DNA of 64,000 nt from JAJFUE01 sp039683515 (GCA_039683515.1 JBDKRG010000035.1:27139-91138), one strand, 5' to 3'. Positions 1 through 10,482 are shown, numbered from the stretch's first letter. Numbers and translations are program-made. The notes: generated by a model from the letters alone, not told the origin.

Positions 1-1711
<1,711 letters not shown>

Positions 1712-1782
1712 GGCAACCATTATAAATTGATGGCGTGTGCTTGTCGAATTGAACCGCAAAGACGCAAAGGCGCATTGAACCC

Positions 1783-2343
1783 ATGTCCCTGTTTGAACTG
1801 ATCGGAATCGCCGTCGGACTTTCCATGGATGCCTTCGCCGTGGCGGTGGCGTGCAGCCTGATGCTGCGGCAGGTGAAGCTGCGCCAGGTGTTCCGGCTCG
1901 CGTTTCACTTCGGGCTGTTCCAGGCGATGATGCCGATGATCGGCTGGATCATCGGCCAGGGCGCCGCGCATTACATCACCGGCTACGACCACTGGGTCGC
2001 GTTCGGCCTGCTGGCGTTCGTCGGCGGCAAGGCGATCTACGAGGCGATCTACGGCGAGGACGAGGAGGAAAACCGCGCCGACCCGACGCGCGGCATGTCG
2101 CTCGTGATCTTTTCGCTCGCCACGAGCATCGACGCGCTCGCCGTCGGCCTGAGCCTCGCCATCATCGGCGTCGACATCATTTACCCGGCGGCGATGATCG
2201 GCATCATCTGCGCCGTCATCACCACGATCGGCATGATGATCGGGACGAAGGTCGGCGGGCATTTCGGGCAAAGAGTCGAGATTCTCGGCGGACTGGTCCT
2301 GATCGGGATCGGCCTCAAGATCCTTGTCGCGCATTTGTTCTAA
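1783..2343 (+). CDS. mntP: MntP-type manganese efflux pump
   Basis: Small integral membrane exporter of the MntP (YebN, DUF204) family, which removes excess Mn2+ from the cytoplasm. The 186-residue protein is of normal family length, has six predicted membrane segments and shows the internal duplication of the family: SMDAFAVAVA around Asp16 in the first half and SIDALAVGLSLA around Asp117 in the second half, the acidic residues expected within the membrane. The central loop is acidic (EDEEEN). In other bacteria mntP is often under a manganese riboswitch or MntR; the roughly 70-base upstream gap holds only a short repeat (AACCGCAAAGACGCAAAGG) and I see no such riboswitch. It converges on hldE. 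Confidence 0.93.
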   Translation: MSLFELIGIAVGLSMDAFAVAVACSLMLRQVKLRQVFRLAFHFGLFQAMMPMIGWIIGQGAAHYITGYDHWVAFGLLAFVGGKAIYEAIYGEDEEENRADPTRGMSLVIFSLATSIDALAVGLSLAIIGVDIIYPAAMIGIICAVITTIGMMIGTKVGGHFGQRVEILGGLVLIGIGLKILVAHLF

Positions 2344-2348
2344 ATCAT

Positions 2349-2480
2349 TTTGTCGCAGAGGGGCAGAGATTGCGCGGAGAGCGCAGAGAAAATTCTCTAC
2401 GCCAAGGCGCCAAGAACGCCAAGATTCTGAATTGAAATTCTCGGCCTCCCTGCGAGACCTCCGCGCCTCTGCGGCGAAAT
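2349..2480. repeat. Low-complexity intergenic repeat (GCAGAGG/GCGGAGA words)
   Basis: The gap between the convergent mntP and hldE genes is filled by purine-rich words of the type CGCAGAGG, GCGGAGAGCGCAGAG and their reverse complement (CCTCCGCGCCTCTGCGGCGA), forming an imperfect inverted repeat with an AGAGAAAATTCTCT palindrome inside. The same word family recurs at about 1749-1773, 8848-8876, 33049-33160 and 33811-33838. It may fold as a bidirectional terminator, but that is inference. Confidence 0.6.
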
Positions 2481-3958
2481 CACGATCCCAGCGCGCCGGC
2501 GATCCGCTCGAGCATCGAGTCGGTCGTGACCGCCCCCATGAGCGGCATGACTTCGACCTTGCCGCCGTATTGCTCGACGATTTCGCGGCCGACGACGCCG
2601 CTGACGCCCGGGACCTTGCCCTTGACGAGGATGTCGGGGCGCAGTCTTCCCAACAGGCGCTCGGGCGTGTCCTCGTCGAAGACGACAATGAAGTCGACGG
2701 CGTCGAGCGAGGCGAGCAGCGCGGCGCGCTCCTCTTCGCCGAGGATCGGGCGCGGCGGCTTCTTGAGCCGGCGGACGCTGGCATCGCTGTTGATCGCGAC
2801 GATCAGCACGTCGCCCAGCGCGCGCGCCCGCTCGAGGAATTTCAGGTGGCCGATGTGGATCAGGTCGAAGCAGCCGTTCGTGAAGACGATTCGCTTGCCG
2901 ATCGCGCGAAGAGCCTCGATTTCGGTGGCGATCTGGTCGAGCGAACGCAGTTTCCACGCCGCCTGGCCGGGCCGCACCATGGCGAGCAGTTCCGCCGGGC
3001 TCGCGGTCGCCGCGCCGAGCTTGCCGACGACGATCGAGCCGGCCGCGTTGCCGAGCCGCGCGGCCTCGGTGACGCTCGCGCCGGCGGCCATGGCCAGGCC
3101 GAGCGTCGCGATGAACGTGTCGCCCGCGCCCGTCACGTCGAATACCGCGCGCGCCTGGGCGGGGTGATGCGAGGCCGCCCGGCCTTTCTCGAACACGGAG
3201 ACGCCCTGCGCGCCGCGCGTGATCACGACCGCGCGCCCCTTGACGACGCGACGCAGCGCGGCGGCCGCCTCGGCGATGGCCGGCTCGCCGTCGATCTTGA
3301 GCCCGGAGGCCGCCTGCGCCTCCTTCTGGTTGGGCGTGATCACGTCGGCGCCGCGATACTTGCGGTAGTCGACCCCCTTGGGGTCGATGATGACCGGCTT
3401 GCCGGCCGCGTGCGCGAGCTGGATCATGCGCGCGCACAGCTCCGGCGCGAGGACACCCTTGTCATAGTCCGACAGGATGACGAGCTCGGCCTGGGCGAGG
3501 AGTTTTTCGAAGCGCTCGAGGATCCGGCGGCCGAGCGCCTCGCCGAGTTTGCCGTCGTCCTCGCAGTCGAGCCGCAGGAGCTGCTGGCCCTGGCTCATGA
3601 TGCGCGTCTTGATCGTGGTCGGCCGCGCCTTGTCCGCGATCAGGCCGCGGTCGCTCACGCCGAGCTCCTTGAGCCGCGCGCGGAACTCGTCGGCCGCCGC
3701 ATCGGCGCCGACGAGGCCGACCAGCTCGGGCCGGCCGCCGAGCGCGCACAGGTTCGCGACGACGTTCGAGGCGCCGCCGAGGTTCGTCGACTGCCGCCGC
3801 CACTTGACGACCGGCACTGGCGCCTCGGGCGAGGTGCGCTCGACGTCGCCCCAGATGTAACGGTCGAGGATCACGTCGCCGGCGACGAGCACGCGCCGTC
3901 CGGCGAATGATTTGATCAGTTGTTCGAGCCGCTCCGGAGCGGTCTGGCGTTCAGTCAT
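2480..3958 (-). CDS. hldE: HldE, bifunctional heptose 7-phosphate kinase / heptose 1-phosphate adenylyltransferase
   Basis: HldE carries out two steps of ADP-L-glycero-D-manno-heptose synthesis for the LPS inner core: phosphorylation of D-glycero-beta-D-manno-heptose 7-phosphate at C1, and later transfer of AMP from ATP. The 492-residue product has the usual two-domain layout: an N-terminal PfkB/ribokinase domain (about 1-320) ending with the catalytic signature VTGAGDTF near 275, and a C-terminal cytidylyltransferase-like domain with FTNGCFDLIHIGH at about 358-370 (the HxGH nucleotide-binding motif). The ATG at 3958 is preferred over the in-frame start at 4018 because GAGGGG lies about 8 bases upstream of it. 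The gene implies heptose-containing LPS. It is not next to gmhA, gmhB or hldD here. Confidence 0.94.
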   Translation of the reverse strand: MTERQTAPERLEQLIKSFAGRRVLVAGDVILDRYIWGDVERTSPEAPVPVVKWRRQSTNLGGASNVVANLCALGGRPELVGLVGADAAADEFRARLKELGVSDRGLIADKARPTTIKTRIMSQGQQLLRLDCEDDGKLGEALGRRILERFEKLLAQAELVILSDYDKGVLAPELCARMIQLAHAAGKPVIIDPKGVDYRKYRGADVITPNQKEAQAASGLKIDGEPAIAEAAAALRRVVKGRAVVITRGAQGVSVFEKGRAASHHPAQARAVFDVTGAGDTFIATLGLAMAAGASVTEAARLGNAAGSIVVGKLGAATASPAELLAMVRPGQAAWKLRSLDQIATEIEALRAIGKRIVFTNGCFDLIHIGHLKFLERARALGDVLIVAINSDASVRRLKKPPRPILGEEERAALLASLDAVDFIVVFDEDTPERLLGRLRPDILVKGKVPGVSGVVGREIVEQYGGKVEVMPLMGAVTTDSMLERIAGALGS

Positions 3959-4049
3959 CTTGTGTCCCCTCAATTCATTCTGCCCCATACGTGGGAATTC
4001 GGCGTGCTCGTCATCCATAAGTTACCATAATCAAATTGCCGTTGTTCAA

Positions 4050-4200
4050 GAACCGCGTCAGCGGTTCGAAAAAACCATCGCCCGCGCATTTGTCGAACCA
4101 ATAAATCGGTTCGTGTGTTTGTTCCGTCTGACCGTGGGTTGCCGATAAACGGCGTATCGGCAACCCACGGCTTTGAACGTCGAACCGCTGGCGCGGTTCC
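4050..4200. repeat. Composite four-hairpin intergenic repeat, copy A
   Basis: Four hairpins follow one another: GAACCGC/GCGGTTC (4050-4067), CGAACC/GGTTCG (4094-4113), a perfect 16-bp stem CCGTGGGTTGCCGATA with its complement (4132-4170, loop of 7), and GAACCGC/GCGGTTC (4182-4199). The same order and the same words recur at 61781-61931, and a related version lies at 14169-14278. It sits between the 5' end of hldE and the 3' end of the GT39-like gene, both on the minus strand. No transposase or RAYT-like gene is nearby. Confidence 0.85.
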
Positions 4201-4222
4201 TCATCGCTCTCCCAACGCACTC

Positions 4223-5779
4223 TCACCTCTGCCGCGTCTTCTCCTCGGGTATATTCACCGCCAGCGCCCATGTCGAGCCCGTCGGCGTCGTGAACGTCTT
4301 GACCGGGGGGCCATCGGTCCACGGCGCGATCGCCTTGAACAGTTCGGTGTTCGCGGGGATCACCAGGATCCGCCGCGCGGGTTCCGGGCGGCCCGCCGCC
4401 GCAGGCACGGGAGGCCAAGGCCCGAGCGGGATCCGATCGAAATACGGGTAGATGTTTTCGGGCCTCGCCGCGGTGAGCGTCACGAAATGGAACGGCCGCT
4501 CCTCGGCGCTCATGAACGGCTCGGGGATGAACACGGCGGCGTCGGCCGAAGCCTCGTTGGCGAACTTCGCGATCTGCACGGCCCGGCCGTGGAACCGCTC
4601 CCACACGTCCATGCGCCGCGGCCAGGCGAGGTAAACGTCGCGCGCGGTCAACACCGCCGAGGCAAGGATGACGAGCGCGATCAGGGCGGCGCGGGCCGTT
4701 TTCCGACCGCGCGCGATCCGGCCGGCGGCGTCGGCCAGCCCGATCCCCGTCAGCGCCGCGACCGCCGGCGAGGCCACCAGCGACCGCAGGAAATTGGGCG
4801 AGTCGGTATAGGTAAAAATCGTCGGCGCGATCCCGCACATCAGCCACAGGAGCAGGATTGGCGCGATGATGTTGCGGCGGATCGCGGCCAGGCACAGGAT
4901 CGCCCCCCACGCGAAGAAAAGCATCTGCACGCCGTCGAGGGCGGCCTTGTTCGGGATGTTCTGAAGCGGGACGTGGTCGCCGCGCCAGAAGAACATCGTG
5001 AGCGCCTCGGAGAGGTTCTGCCCGATCTCGGCCACGCCGTCCGCGACGCCGCCCGAAAACGGCGACACCGCCTTGGGCCGGTTGAACAGGTCGTCGCGGT
5101 GAGTTGCGTAGTGGATGAGGATCGGCGCGGCGACAGCGATTGCGAAGCACGCCGCCAGCGCCAGCCGCGCGCGGCCGGCCTTCGATTTCCACTCGCCGAC
5201 GGCCGCCCACAGCGCCAGGATCCCCGCCAGCGGCAGCATGAAATACCAGGCGAGGTAGGTGTAGAACCCGCCGCCGAGCAGGATGCCGAAGATCGCCGCG
5301 CGCCATGCGGTCGGCCGCCTGCGCCACGCCAGCGCCGACCAGACGAGCGCGCAGATCCACAACGGCAGGACGAGCGTGCGGAAGATCAGCCGGCTGAAAA
5401 TCACGTGCCAGCGCATCGTCGCGAGCACGGCGGCGGCGCTCAGCGCGGCGGTCTCGCCCGTCTGCGCGCGCAGCGTCAGGTACAGGAGCAAGACGGTCAG
5501 GATCCCGATCGCCGCCGACAGCGAGCGCATGACGACAATGTTCGGTCCGCCGGCCCGGATCACGAGCGCCAGAAGCGTCTCATACATCGGCTCGCGCGGG
5601 AAGACGTCCGGGTAGACGATCCTGAAATGGCCGCCCGGCTGCCACACGGCCACGGCGTCCTGGCCGTTGAGGGCCTCGTCGAACCACAGACCCGGCGGCA
5701 CGCTGCCGAGCGCCGGCGCGCGCAGCAGCGCCGCGACGACCAGGACCAGTCCCAGTGCCGCCATCCGCCACTGCCGCAT
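4223..5779 (-). CDS. GT39/PMT-like polytopic glycosyltransferase
   Basis: Polytopic membrane protein of the GT-C fold (PMT_2/GT39, ArnT-like), which would transfer a sugar from a polyprenyl-phosphate donor to a lipid, glycan or protein on the outer face of the inner membrane. Near the N-terminus, just after the first membrane segment, is PPGLWFDEALNGQDA, which carries the conserved acidic residue of the first extracytoplasmic loop. About ten further hydrophobic segments follow, then a soluble C-terminal region of about 130 residues. A TTG at 5818 would add 13 residues; I chose the ATG at 5779 because it directly precedes the first membrane helix, although neither has a strong ribosome-binding site. 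It is divergent from a GT2 gene, suggesting a small glycan-modification pair. Acceptor and donor are unknown. Confidence 0.75.
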   Translation of the reverse strand: MRQWRMAALGLVLVVAALLRAPALGSVPPGLWFDEALNGQDAVAVWQPGGHFRIVYPDVFPREPMYETLLALVIRAGGPNIVVMRSLSAAIGILTVLLLYLTLRAQTGETAALSAAAVLATMRWHVIFSRLIFRTLVLPLWICALVWSALAWRRRPTAWRAAIFGILLGGGFYTYLAWYFMLPLAGILALWAAVGEWKSKAGRARLALAACFAIAVAAPILIHYATHRDDLFNRPKAVSPFSGGVADGVAEIGQNLSEALTMFFWRGDHVPLQNIPNKAALDGVQMLFFAWGAILCLAAIRRNIIAPILLLWLMCGIAPTIFTYTDSPNFLRSLVASPAVAALTGIGLADAAGRIARGRKTARAALIALVILASAVLTARDVYLAWPRRMDVWERFHGRAVQIAKFANEASADAAVFIPEPFMSAEERPFHFVTLTAARPENIYPYFDRIPLGPWPPVPAAAGRPEPARRILVIPANTELFKAIAPWTDGPPVKTFTTPTGSTWALAVNIPEEKTRQR

Positions 5780-5986
5780 GGCGGCGCAAGATTCCTGTTG
5801 GGTGGCTTTCTCAGGCAATGCGATTCGGATCCGTTTTTGGCATCGGCGGGTTGACGGCCGCGGCCGCGATCAAACCCCATCCCGCCCAAGCCAGAATAGC
5901 CGGAAATACGAAGAATCCCAGATAAAATTATTTCGTGTTTATGAATTTTCTGTCGAATTTCCCGATCGCCCATTAAATTAACGCCC

Positions 5987-6889
5987 ATGGAAATTTCGGT
6001 CGTCATCCCCGTGCGCAACCGGCCCGAGCAGATCAGGCGAGCCGTCGAGGGCGTGCTGGCCTGCGATCTCCCGCGCGACGAGTATGAATTGATCGTCGTC
6101 GACAACGGTTCGACCGACGACACCGCCGCGGCCGCGGCCGAGGCCGGCGCGCGCGTCGTCAGCGAGCCGGTCCCCAATCGCTGCCGCGCCCGCAACCGCG
6201 GCGCCGAGGCCGCCCGGGGACGGTGGATTGCGTTCATCGACAGCGATTGCGTTCCGGAGCCGGGCTGGCTTGGGGCGATGGCGCGCGCGGCCGCCGAGGC
6301 GACATGCGAACCCAAGCGCGCGCTGATCGCCGGGGCCGTTCTGCCCGCGCCGCCGGCCTCGCCCGTCGAGGCCTACATCGCGAAGCGCCGCTGGGTCGAC
6401 CAGGAAAAATTCATGCAGCCCGGCCGCAGGTTCTCGCCGCCGTTTGCCGCGACGGCGAATTTGATGGTCCGGCGCGATGTGTATTTTGCATTGAACGGAC
6501 TGGATCCGACACTCGCCGTAGCCGGCGAGGACGCCGATTTTTGCTGGCGCGCGGCCGAGGCCGGCTGGCAGCTGCATTACGAGCCCGCCGCCGCCGTCGT
6601 GCATTATCACCGCGCGACGATCGGGGGGCTGTGGCGGCAGTCGCGCGATTATGGCCTCGGCAACGCCGAGCTCTTCGCGCGCTGGCATGAAAAATGGGGC
6701 GCGACATATTGGATCGAGCCGCGCCGTTATGCGTGGGCGGTGAAGGCGCTCATCAAAGCTCCGTTTTACGCGACCGTCGGCCGCAATGCGTTGGAACGAC
6801 GTGAGCCGTCTTACGACTTCCTCGCCAACACGGCGATGGCGCTGGGAAGAATCCAGGGCGGATTCAAGCGCCGAGTGATTGTGATTTGA
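5987..6889 (+). CDS. Family 2 glycosyltransferase
   Basis: GT-A fold inverting glycosyltransferase. The 300-residue protein opens with ISVVIPVRNRPEQIRRAV, followed by VDNGSTDDT (nucleotide-sugar binding) and FIDSDCVPEPGW, whose DSD supplies the metal-binding aspartates. AGEDADFCWRA further on matches the ED(x)xxxW catalytic-base/acceptor motif of GT2 enzymes. There is no membrane helix, so it should act at the cytoplasmic face of the membrane. It is divergent from the GT39-like gene, with an AT-rich spacer of about 200 bases that probably holds both promoters. Sugar specificity cannot be read from the sequence. Confidence 0.88.
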   Translation: MEISVVIPVRNRPEQIRRAVEGVLACDLPRDEYELIVVDNGSTDDTAAAAAEAGARVVSEPVPNRCRARNRGAEAARGRWIAFIDSDCVPEPGWLGAMARAAAEATCEPKRALIAGAVLPAPPASPVEAYIAKRRWVDQEKFMQPGRRFSPPFAATANLMVRRDVYFALNGLDPTLAVAGEDADFCWRAAEAGWQLHYEPAAAVVHYHRATIGGLWRQSRDYGLGNAELFARWHEKWGATYWIEPRRYAWAVKALIKAPFYATVGRNALERREPSYDFLANTAMALGRIQGGFKRRVIVI

Positions 6890-6917
6890 TTCAATAACAT
6901 AAATATAAATATATAAT

Positions 6918-6950
6918 GTTTCTGGTTTCTGGTTTCTAGTTTCTAGTTTT
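6918..6950. repeat. Short tandem repeat GTTTCTG/GTTTCTA
   Basis: Four to five tandem seven-base units (GTTTCTG, then GTTTCTA) lie in the gap between the GT2 gene and the anti-sigma-like gene, which converge. It resembles the other word-type repeats of the window but has a different unit. Confidence 0.8.
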
Positions 6951-7187
6951 GAGGGCTTGCTTGATTCGCTGCTTCGCTTCGTCGCTCATCCCTGTCATGA
7001 AATCGTGCTCGTGCGCGCGTTCTCCGAAGCGATTGCAAAAACCACGCAGAATCGCGATGTGTTGGCCGAAGCGCTTGCAGAACGGACACAGGCCGATGTG
7101 GATGTGGAGCGCCAGCCATTGACGGATCGAAAGCTTGCGGTCGAGACTTTGCGACGACAGTTCCGAGCTCTGCCTGCAGTTCGTCAT
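6936..7187 (-). CDS. Small zinc-finger (zf-HC2-like) putative anti-sigma factor
   Basis: An 83-residue protein whose ATG (7187-7185) overlaps the TGA stop of the upstream ECF sigma gene, an arrangement that suggests translational coupling. It has the Cys/His spacing of short zf-HC2 proteins: Cys4 near the N-terminus, then LHIHIGLCPFCKRF with the histidines followed by CxxC at 34-37. Such proteins usually bind their cognate ECF sigma factor and hold it inactive. This one has no membrane helix and is shorter than classical transmembrane anti-sigma factors, so it would be cytoplasmic and perhaps redox- or metal-responsive. The function is inferred from the motif plus operon position. Confidence 0.7.
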   Translation of the reverse strand: MTNCRQSSELSSQSLDRKLSIRQWLALHIHIGLCPFCKRFGQHIAILRGFCNRFGERAHEHDFMTGMSDEAKQRIKQALKTRN

Positions 7188-7798
7188 GGTTTGCCATCCC
7201 CTTCGCGTCCGAACCATTTGGCCTCCATGCACTGGCGCAGCCGGACGCGCGCCCGGTGCAGCATGGCCCATAAGTTGGTCGGCGTAATGCCGAGAATCTG
7301 ACAAATTTCGTTGCTGGGGATGTTGTCGATTTCGCGCAGCGTGAACGCGTCGGCGAGCCGGCCGGGCAGGGCGCCCAGGCAGCCGTTGAGCACCTCGAAG
7401 AACTGTTCTTCCTTGATCGCGGCCGACGGGTCGGCCCACGAGCTCGGCCCATAGCGCTGCTGCCAGTGGCCGCGCTCGTCGAAGAGCGACTGGACGATCT
7501 GGTCTTCCTCGACCCCCGCCGCCAGCTCGGTGGCCGGGACCTCGCGCCAGCGCTTGCGATACGTATCGATGATCTTGCGCTTGAGGATGCCGATCAGCCA
7601 CGTGCGCTCGCTCGAGCGGCCGGCGAAATACTCGCGCGCCTTGAGCGCCGCCGCGAACGTCTCCTGCACGATGTCCTCGGCGCGCTCGGGGTCGCGCAGG
7701 CGGATGAGCGCATAGCGATAGAGCGCATCGCCATGCTCGTCGACCCAGTGCTCGGGGTCGATGGCCGCCGCCGGTGATGTGTTCTCCGCGTTATCCAT
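7184..7798 (-). CDS. ECF-type RNA polymerase sigma factor
   Basis: A 204-residue sigma-70 family protein with only regions 2 and 4. Region 2 (about 25-95) has GDALYRYALIRLRDPERAEDIVQETF followed by RTWLIGILKRKIIDTYRK, the core-binding and -10 recognition parts. Region 4 (about 135-195) contains a helix-turn-helix of the form LREIDNIPSNEICQILGITPTNLWAMLHRAR. ECF sigma factors redirect RNA polymerase to a small stress or envelope regulon and are controlled by a partner; here the overlapping downstream gene encodes a zinc-finger protein likely to be that partner. A segment of about 25 residues between the two regions is longer than in minimal ECFs. The regulon is unknown. Confidence 0.92.
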   Translation of the reverse strand: MDNAENTSPAAAIDPEHWVDEHGDALYRYALIRLRDPERAEDIVQETFAAALKAREYFAGRSSERTWLIGILKRKIIDTYRKRWREVPATELAAGVEEDQIVQSLFDERGHWQQRYGPSSWADPSAAIKEEQFFEVLNGCLGALPGRLADAFTLREIDNIPSNEICQILGITPTNLWAMLHRARVRLRQCMEAKWFGREGDGKP

Positions 7799-7823
7799 AG
7801 GTTCAGTTTAAGGAAGGCGTGAA

Positions 7824-8777
7824 TCAGACGTCGAGGAATTTATCGAACCTCCGTAATCCTTTCAGTCCTGTTCTCGCCAGAGGCGTGTGCCCGAACTTGC
7901 GCAAGAAGCCTTTCCCCGAGTCGCCGAGCATCGCCTTGGTGACGTACGGCCCGGCGCCGGCCGATGCGGCCAGGTCGGGAAAGGCCCGCGCGAGCGGCTG
8001 GGCGTTGAACGGGCAGACCTCCTGGCAGATGTCGCAGCCGAACGCCCAGCCTTGCATGTTCGCGGCCAGCTCAGGCGGGATGTCGCCGCGCGTCTCGATC
8101 GTCAGGTACGAAATGCACCGGCGCGGGTCGAGCGCGTACGGCCCGGTGATTGCGCCGGTCGGGCACGCCTCGAGGCAGCGCCGGCAAGACCCGCAACTGG
8201 TTGCCGCCGACCGCGCCGGCTCGTCGGGCGGAAGCGCGAGGTTGACCAGCAGCACGCCGAGCACCGCCCACGACCCGCCCGCCGGGTCGATCAGCAGCGT
8301 GTTCTTGCCGATGAACCCGAGCCCCGCGCGGGCGGCCAGGCCGCGCTCGTCGATCGGTTTGCTGTCGACGCAGGCGAGGTGCCGAACGTCCTCGCCGGCA
8401 GCTTCGGAAATCCTCGCCGCGAGATCATCGAGCTTTTCGCGCAAGACAGCATGGTAATCGCGCCCCCAGGCGTAGCGCGCGATCTTGCCGATGGCTTCGG
8501 GGGGGGGCTCGGGGTGGTCGCCGTCGCGATAACCCGCCGCCACGACGATCGCCGTTTGAGCCTCCGGCATGAGGTCGCGCGGATGGGTCCGGCGCGGCTG
8601 CCGGCGCGCAAGCCAGCCCATGACGCCGGCCTTGTCCTGCGCGAACCAGCGCTCCCAGCGCCGCTGCTGCGCCTCCGGCAAGGGATCCGCGCCGGTGAAC
8701 CCGACGCGGGAAAACCCGAGCCCCAGCGCGGCCTGGCGAATCGCTTCCCGAAGTTCTTGTGCGCCGACGGCATTCAT
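7824..8777 (-). CDS. queG: QueG, epoxyqueuosine reductase
   Basis: QueG performs the last step of queuosine biosynthesis, reducing epoxyqueuosine in tRNA to queuosine with a cobalamin and two [4Fe-4S] clusters. The 317-residue protein is slightly shorter than most family members. It has the N-terminal GFSRVGFTGADPL region, the GRDYH motif followed by the cobalamin-domain sequence, and two ferredoxin-like cysteine sets: CGSCRRCLEACPTGAI and CDICQEVCPFN. No other queuosine genes are adjacent. It lies downstream of a gap that contains an ACGGAGACGCGGAG repeat. The family call is secure; the C-terminal HEAT-like domain of longer homologues is missing, as it is in many members. Confidence 0.94.
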   Translation of the reverse strand: MNAVGAQELREAIRQAALGLGFSRVGFTGADPLPEAQQRRWERWFAQDKAGVMGWLARRQPRRTHPRDLMPEAQTAIVVAAGYRDGDHPEPPPEAIGKIARYAWGRDYHAVLREKLDDLAARISEAAGEDVRHLACVDSKPIDERGLAARAGLGFIGKNTLLIDPAGGSWAVLGVLLVNLALPPDEPARSAATSCGSCRRCLEACPTGAITGPYALDPRRCISYLTIETRGDIPPELAANMQGWAFGCDICQEVCPFNAQPLARAFPDLAASAGAGPYVTKAMLGDSGKGFLRKFGHTPLARTGLKGLRRFDKFLDV

Positions 8778-8847
8778 GCAGGCATTCTCCGCCGATTCGA
8801 GCCGTCAATGAAAGCCGAAAATGGTTTTGGTGAGAGCAGATTGATTG

Positions 8848-8876
8848 AACCACGGAGACACGGAGACGCGGAGAAT
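8848..8876. repeat. Intergenic repeat word (CCACGGAGACACGGAGACG)
   Basis: A short purine-rich tandem of ACGGAGAC-type words lies between the divergent queG and M16-like genes. It belongs to the same family as the repeats at 2349-2480 and 33049-33160. Confidence 0.55.
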
Positions 8877-9021
8877 TCAATTCCTCGTCCCTCGGCGGCG
8901 AAGACCATGGACCGCGGGGAAGGATCGGGGAAATGTCGCCGCCGAATCCCATAACCGTTTTCAAAATCCAGCCCGTTCTGGCAGAATGAGGTTTATGGAT
9001 GCGTGAACGATTTGGAGGCGA

Positions 9022-10482
9022 ATGATGCAGCGCAAAAATTTGTATGCCGTCTTGATCCTCATGCTGATCGCCGCGGGGCCGTGCGCGTGGGCCGCGGAGT
9101 CGGGCGAAATCGGGACCGCCAAGGGGCGGCTCGGCCTCGACTTCAAGCCGGTCGAGTTCACGCCGCCCAAGGTCAATCACGCGATGCTCCCCAACCGCAT
9201 CACGCTCGACCACTACGAGGAAAAGGAGCCGGCGCTCGTCACCGTGCTCGTGCAGGTGGGCGTCGGCTCGGTCCAGGACGAACCCGGCAAGGCCGGCCAG
9301 GCCGCCATGACGGCGAGCGTGATCCGCACCGGCGGCTCGACGGTCACCCCCGGCGACAAGCTCGACCTGCTGCTCGACCAGCACGGGGCGCAAATGGAAG
9401 TCGACACCGACCGCGAGCGCACGATCTTCCGGCTCTCGGTCCTGCGCCCGGACCTGGAGTGGGGGCTGTCGCTCATGGCCGAGCTGCTGACCAAGCCGGC
9501 GCTGCCAGGGGGCAAGCTCGCCGAGGCCGTCGCGCGCAGGAAGGTTGACCTGCGCCAGCGCCTCGACGTTCCCGGCGACGTCGCGCAGGCTTTGTTCCCG
9601 CAACTCGTCTACGGTTACGGGAACCCGTGGGGCCGGACGCAGACCCCGAAAACGCTCGACGCCGTCACGACCGCCGACCTGCGCGCGTTCTATTCGAAAT
9701 ATTATCGGCCGTCGCTGATGAAGCTCGGCATGAGCGGGGCGGTCGGCTTCGACGAGGCCCGGCGGCTTGCGCAAAAGACATTCGGCCCGATCGACGGCGA
9801 CACGACGCGCTCGCTGGCGCTGCCCGGCGTCGAGATGATCAACGCGTCGCGCGTCTATGTGGTGCCACGCGAGACCAACCAGAACGTGATCTACATCGGC
9901 CACCTGGGCATCAAGCGTTTCGACCCGATGAAGTTTCCGGTCAAGCTCCTCAACGGCGTCATGTCGGGCGGGTTCACGTCGCGGCTGTTCAGCCAGGTCC
10001 GCACCGAGCGCGGCCTGGCCTACTCGGTCTACGGCAACGTCGGCGAGGGGACGGTGCGCGGCGTCTTCTTCAATTATGCCTTGACGAAGGTCGAATCGAC
10101 CATGGAAGTCATCGATCTGATGCTCCGGATCGACCGCGACCTGCAGGAGGCGCCGCCCACGCCGGCCGAGGTCAGGCTCGCGCGCGAATCCGACATCAAC
10201 TCGTTCGTGTTCTTCTTTGACACCGCGGAGAAGATCGTCGCCCAGCAAATGCGGCTCGACTCGTTCGGATACCCGCAGGATTACCTCGAGACGTATTTGG
10301 AGAAGCTGCGCGGGGTCTCGGGCGAGGACATCCAGAAGGCCGCGAGCGAGCACCTGCACCCGGACCGGGTGATCGTCCTGATCGTCGGCGCGGTCGACGA
10401 CCCGCTGCGCGCGAAACTGGAAAAGGAGATCGGTCCGATCACGACGATCAGCGACGAAGAGCTGAAGGAAAAATGGCTGTGA
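9022..10482 (+). CDS. Secreted M16 (insulinase-family) peptidase homologue lacking the zinc motif
   Basis: Two-lobed M16 peptidase-like protein of 486 residues with an N-terminal signal peptide (hydrophobic stretch LYAVLILMLIAAGPCAWA, cleavage near residue 25). The fold is recognisable from the first lobe and from the second-lobe region GVMSGGFTSRLFSQVRTERGLAYSV (substrate-binding R/Y region). The place where active members have the inverted zinc motif HxxEH reads KAGQAAMTASVIRTGG, so neither histidine nor the glutamate is present. This matches the non-catalytic partner subunit of M16B/C heterodimers, but no catalytic partner is adjacent. It is therefore probably a periplasmic scaffold or partner subunit and not a protease by itself. 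It converges on argS. Confidence 0.85.
   Translation: MMQRKNLYAVLILMLIAAGPCAWAAESGEIGTAKGRLGLDFKPVEFTPPKVNHAMLPNRITLDHYEEKEPALVTVLVQVGVGSVQDEPGKAGQAAMTASVIRTGGSTVTPGDKLDLLLDQHGAQMEVDTDRERTIFRLSVLRPDLEWGLSLMAELLTKPALPGGKLAEAVARRKVDLRQRLDVPGDVAQALFPQLVYGYGNPWGRTQTPKTLDAVTTADLRAFYSKYYRPSLMKLGMSGAVGFDEARRLAQKTFGPIDGDTTRSLALPGVEMINASRVYVVPRETNQNVIYIGHLGIKRFDPMKFPVKLLNGVMSGGFTSRLFSQVRTERGLAYSVYGNVGEGTVRGVFFNYALTKVESTMEVIDLMLRIDRDLQEAPPTPAEVRLARESDINSFVFFFDTAEKIVAQQMRLDSFGYPQDYLETYLEKLRGVSGEDIQKAASEHLHPDRVIVLIVGAVDDPLRAKLEKEIGPITTISDEELKEKWL

Noticed and set aside
1712..1782. Manganese riboswitch ahead of mntP
   Set aside because: The gap is about 70 bases and contains only a short repeat; the yybP-ykoY consensus loops are not present.
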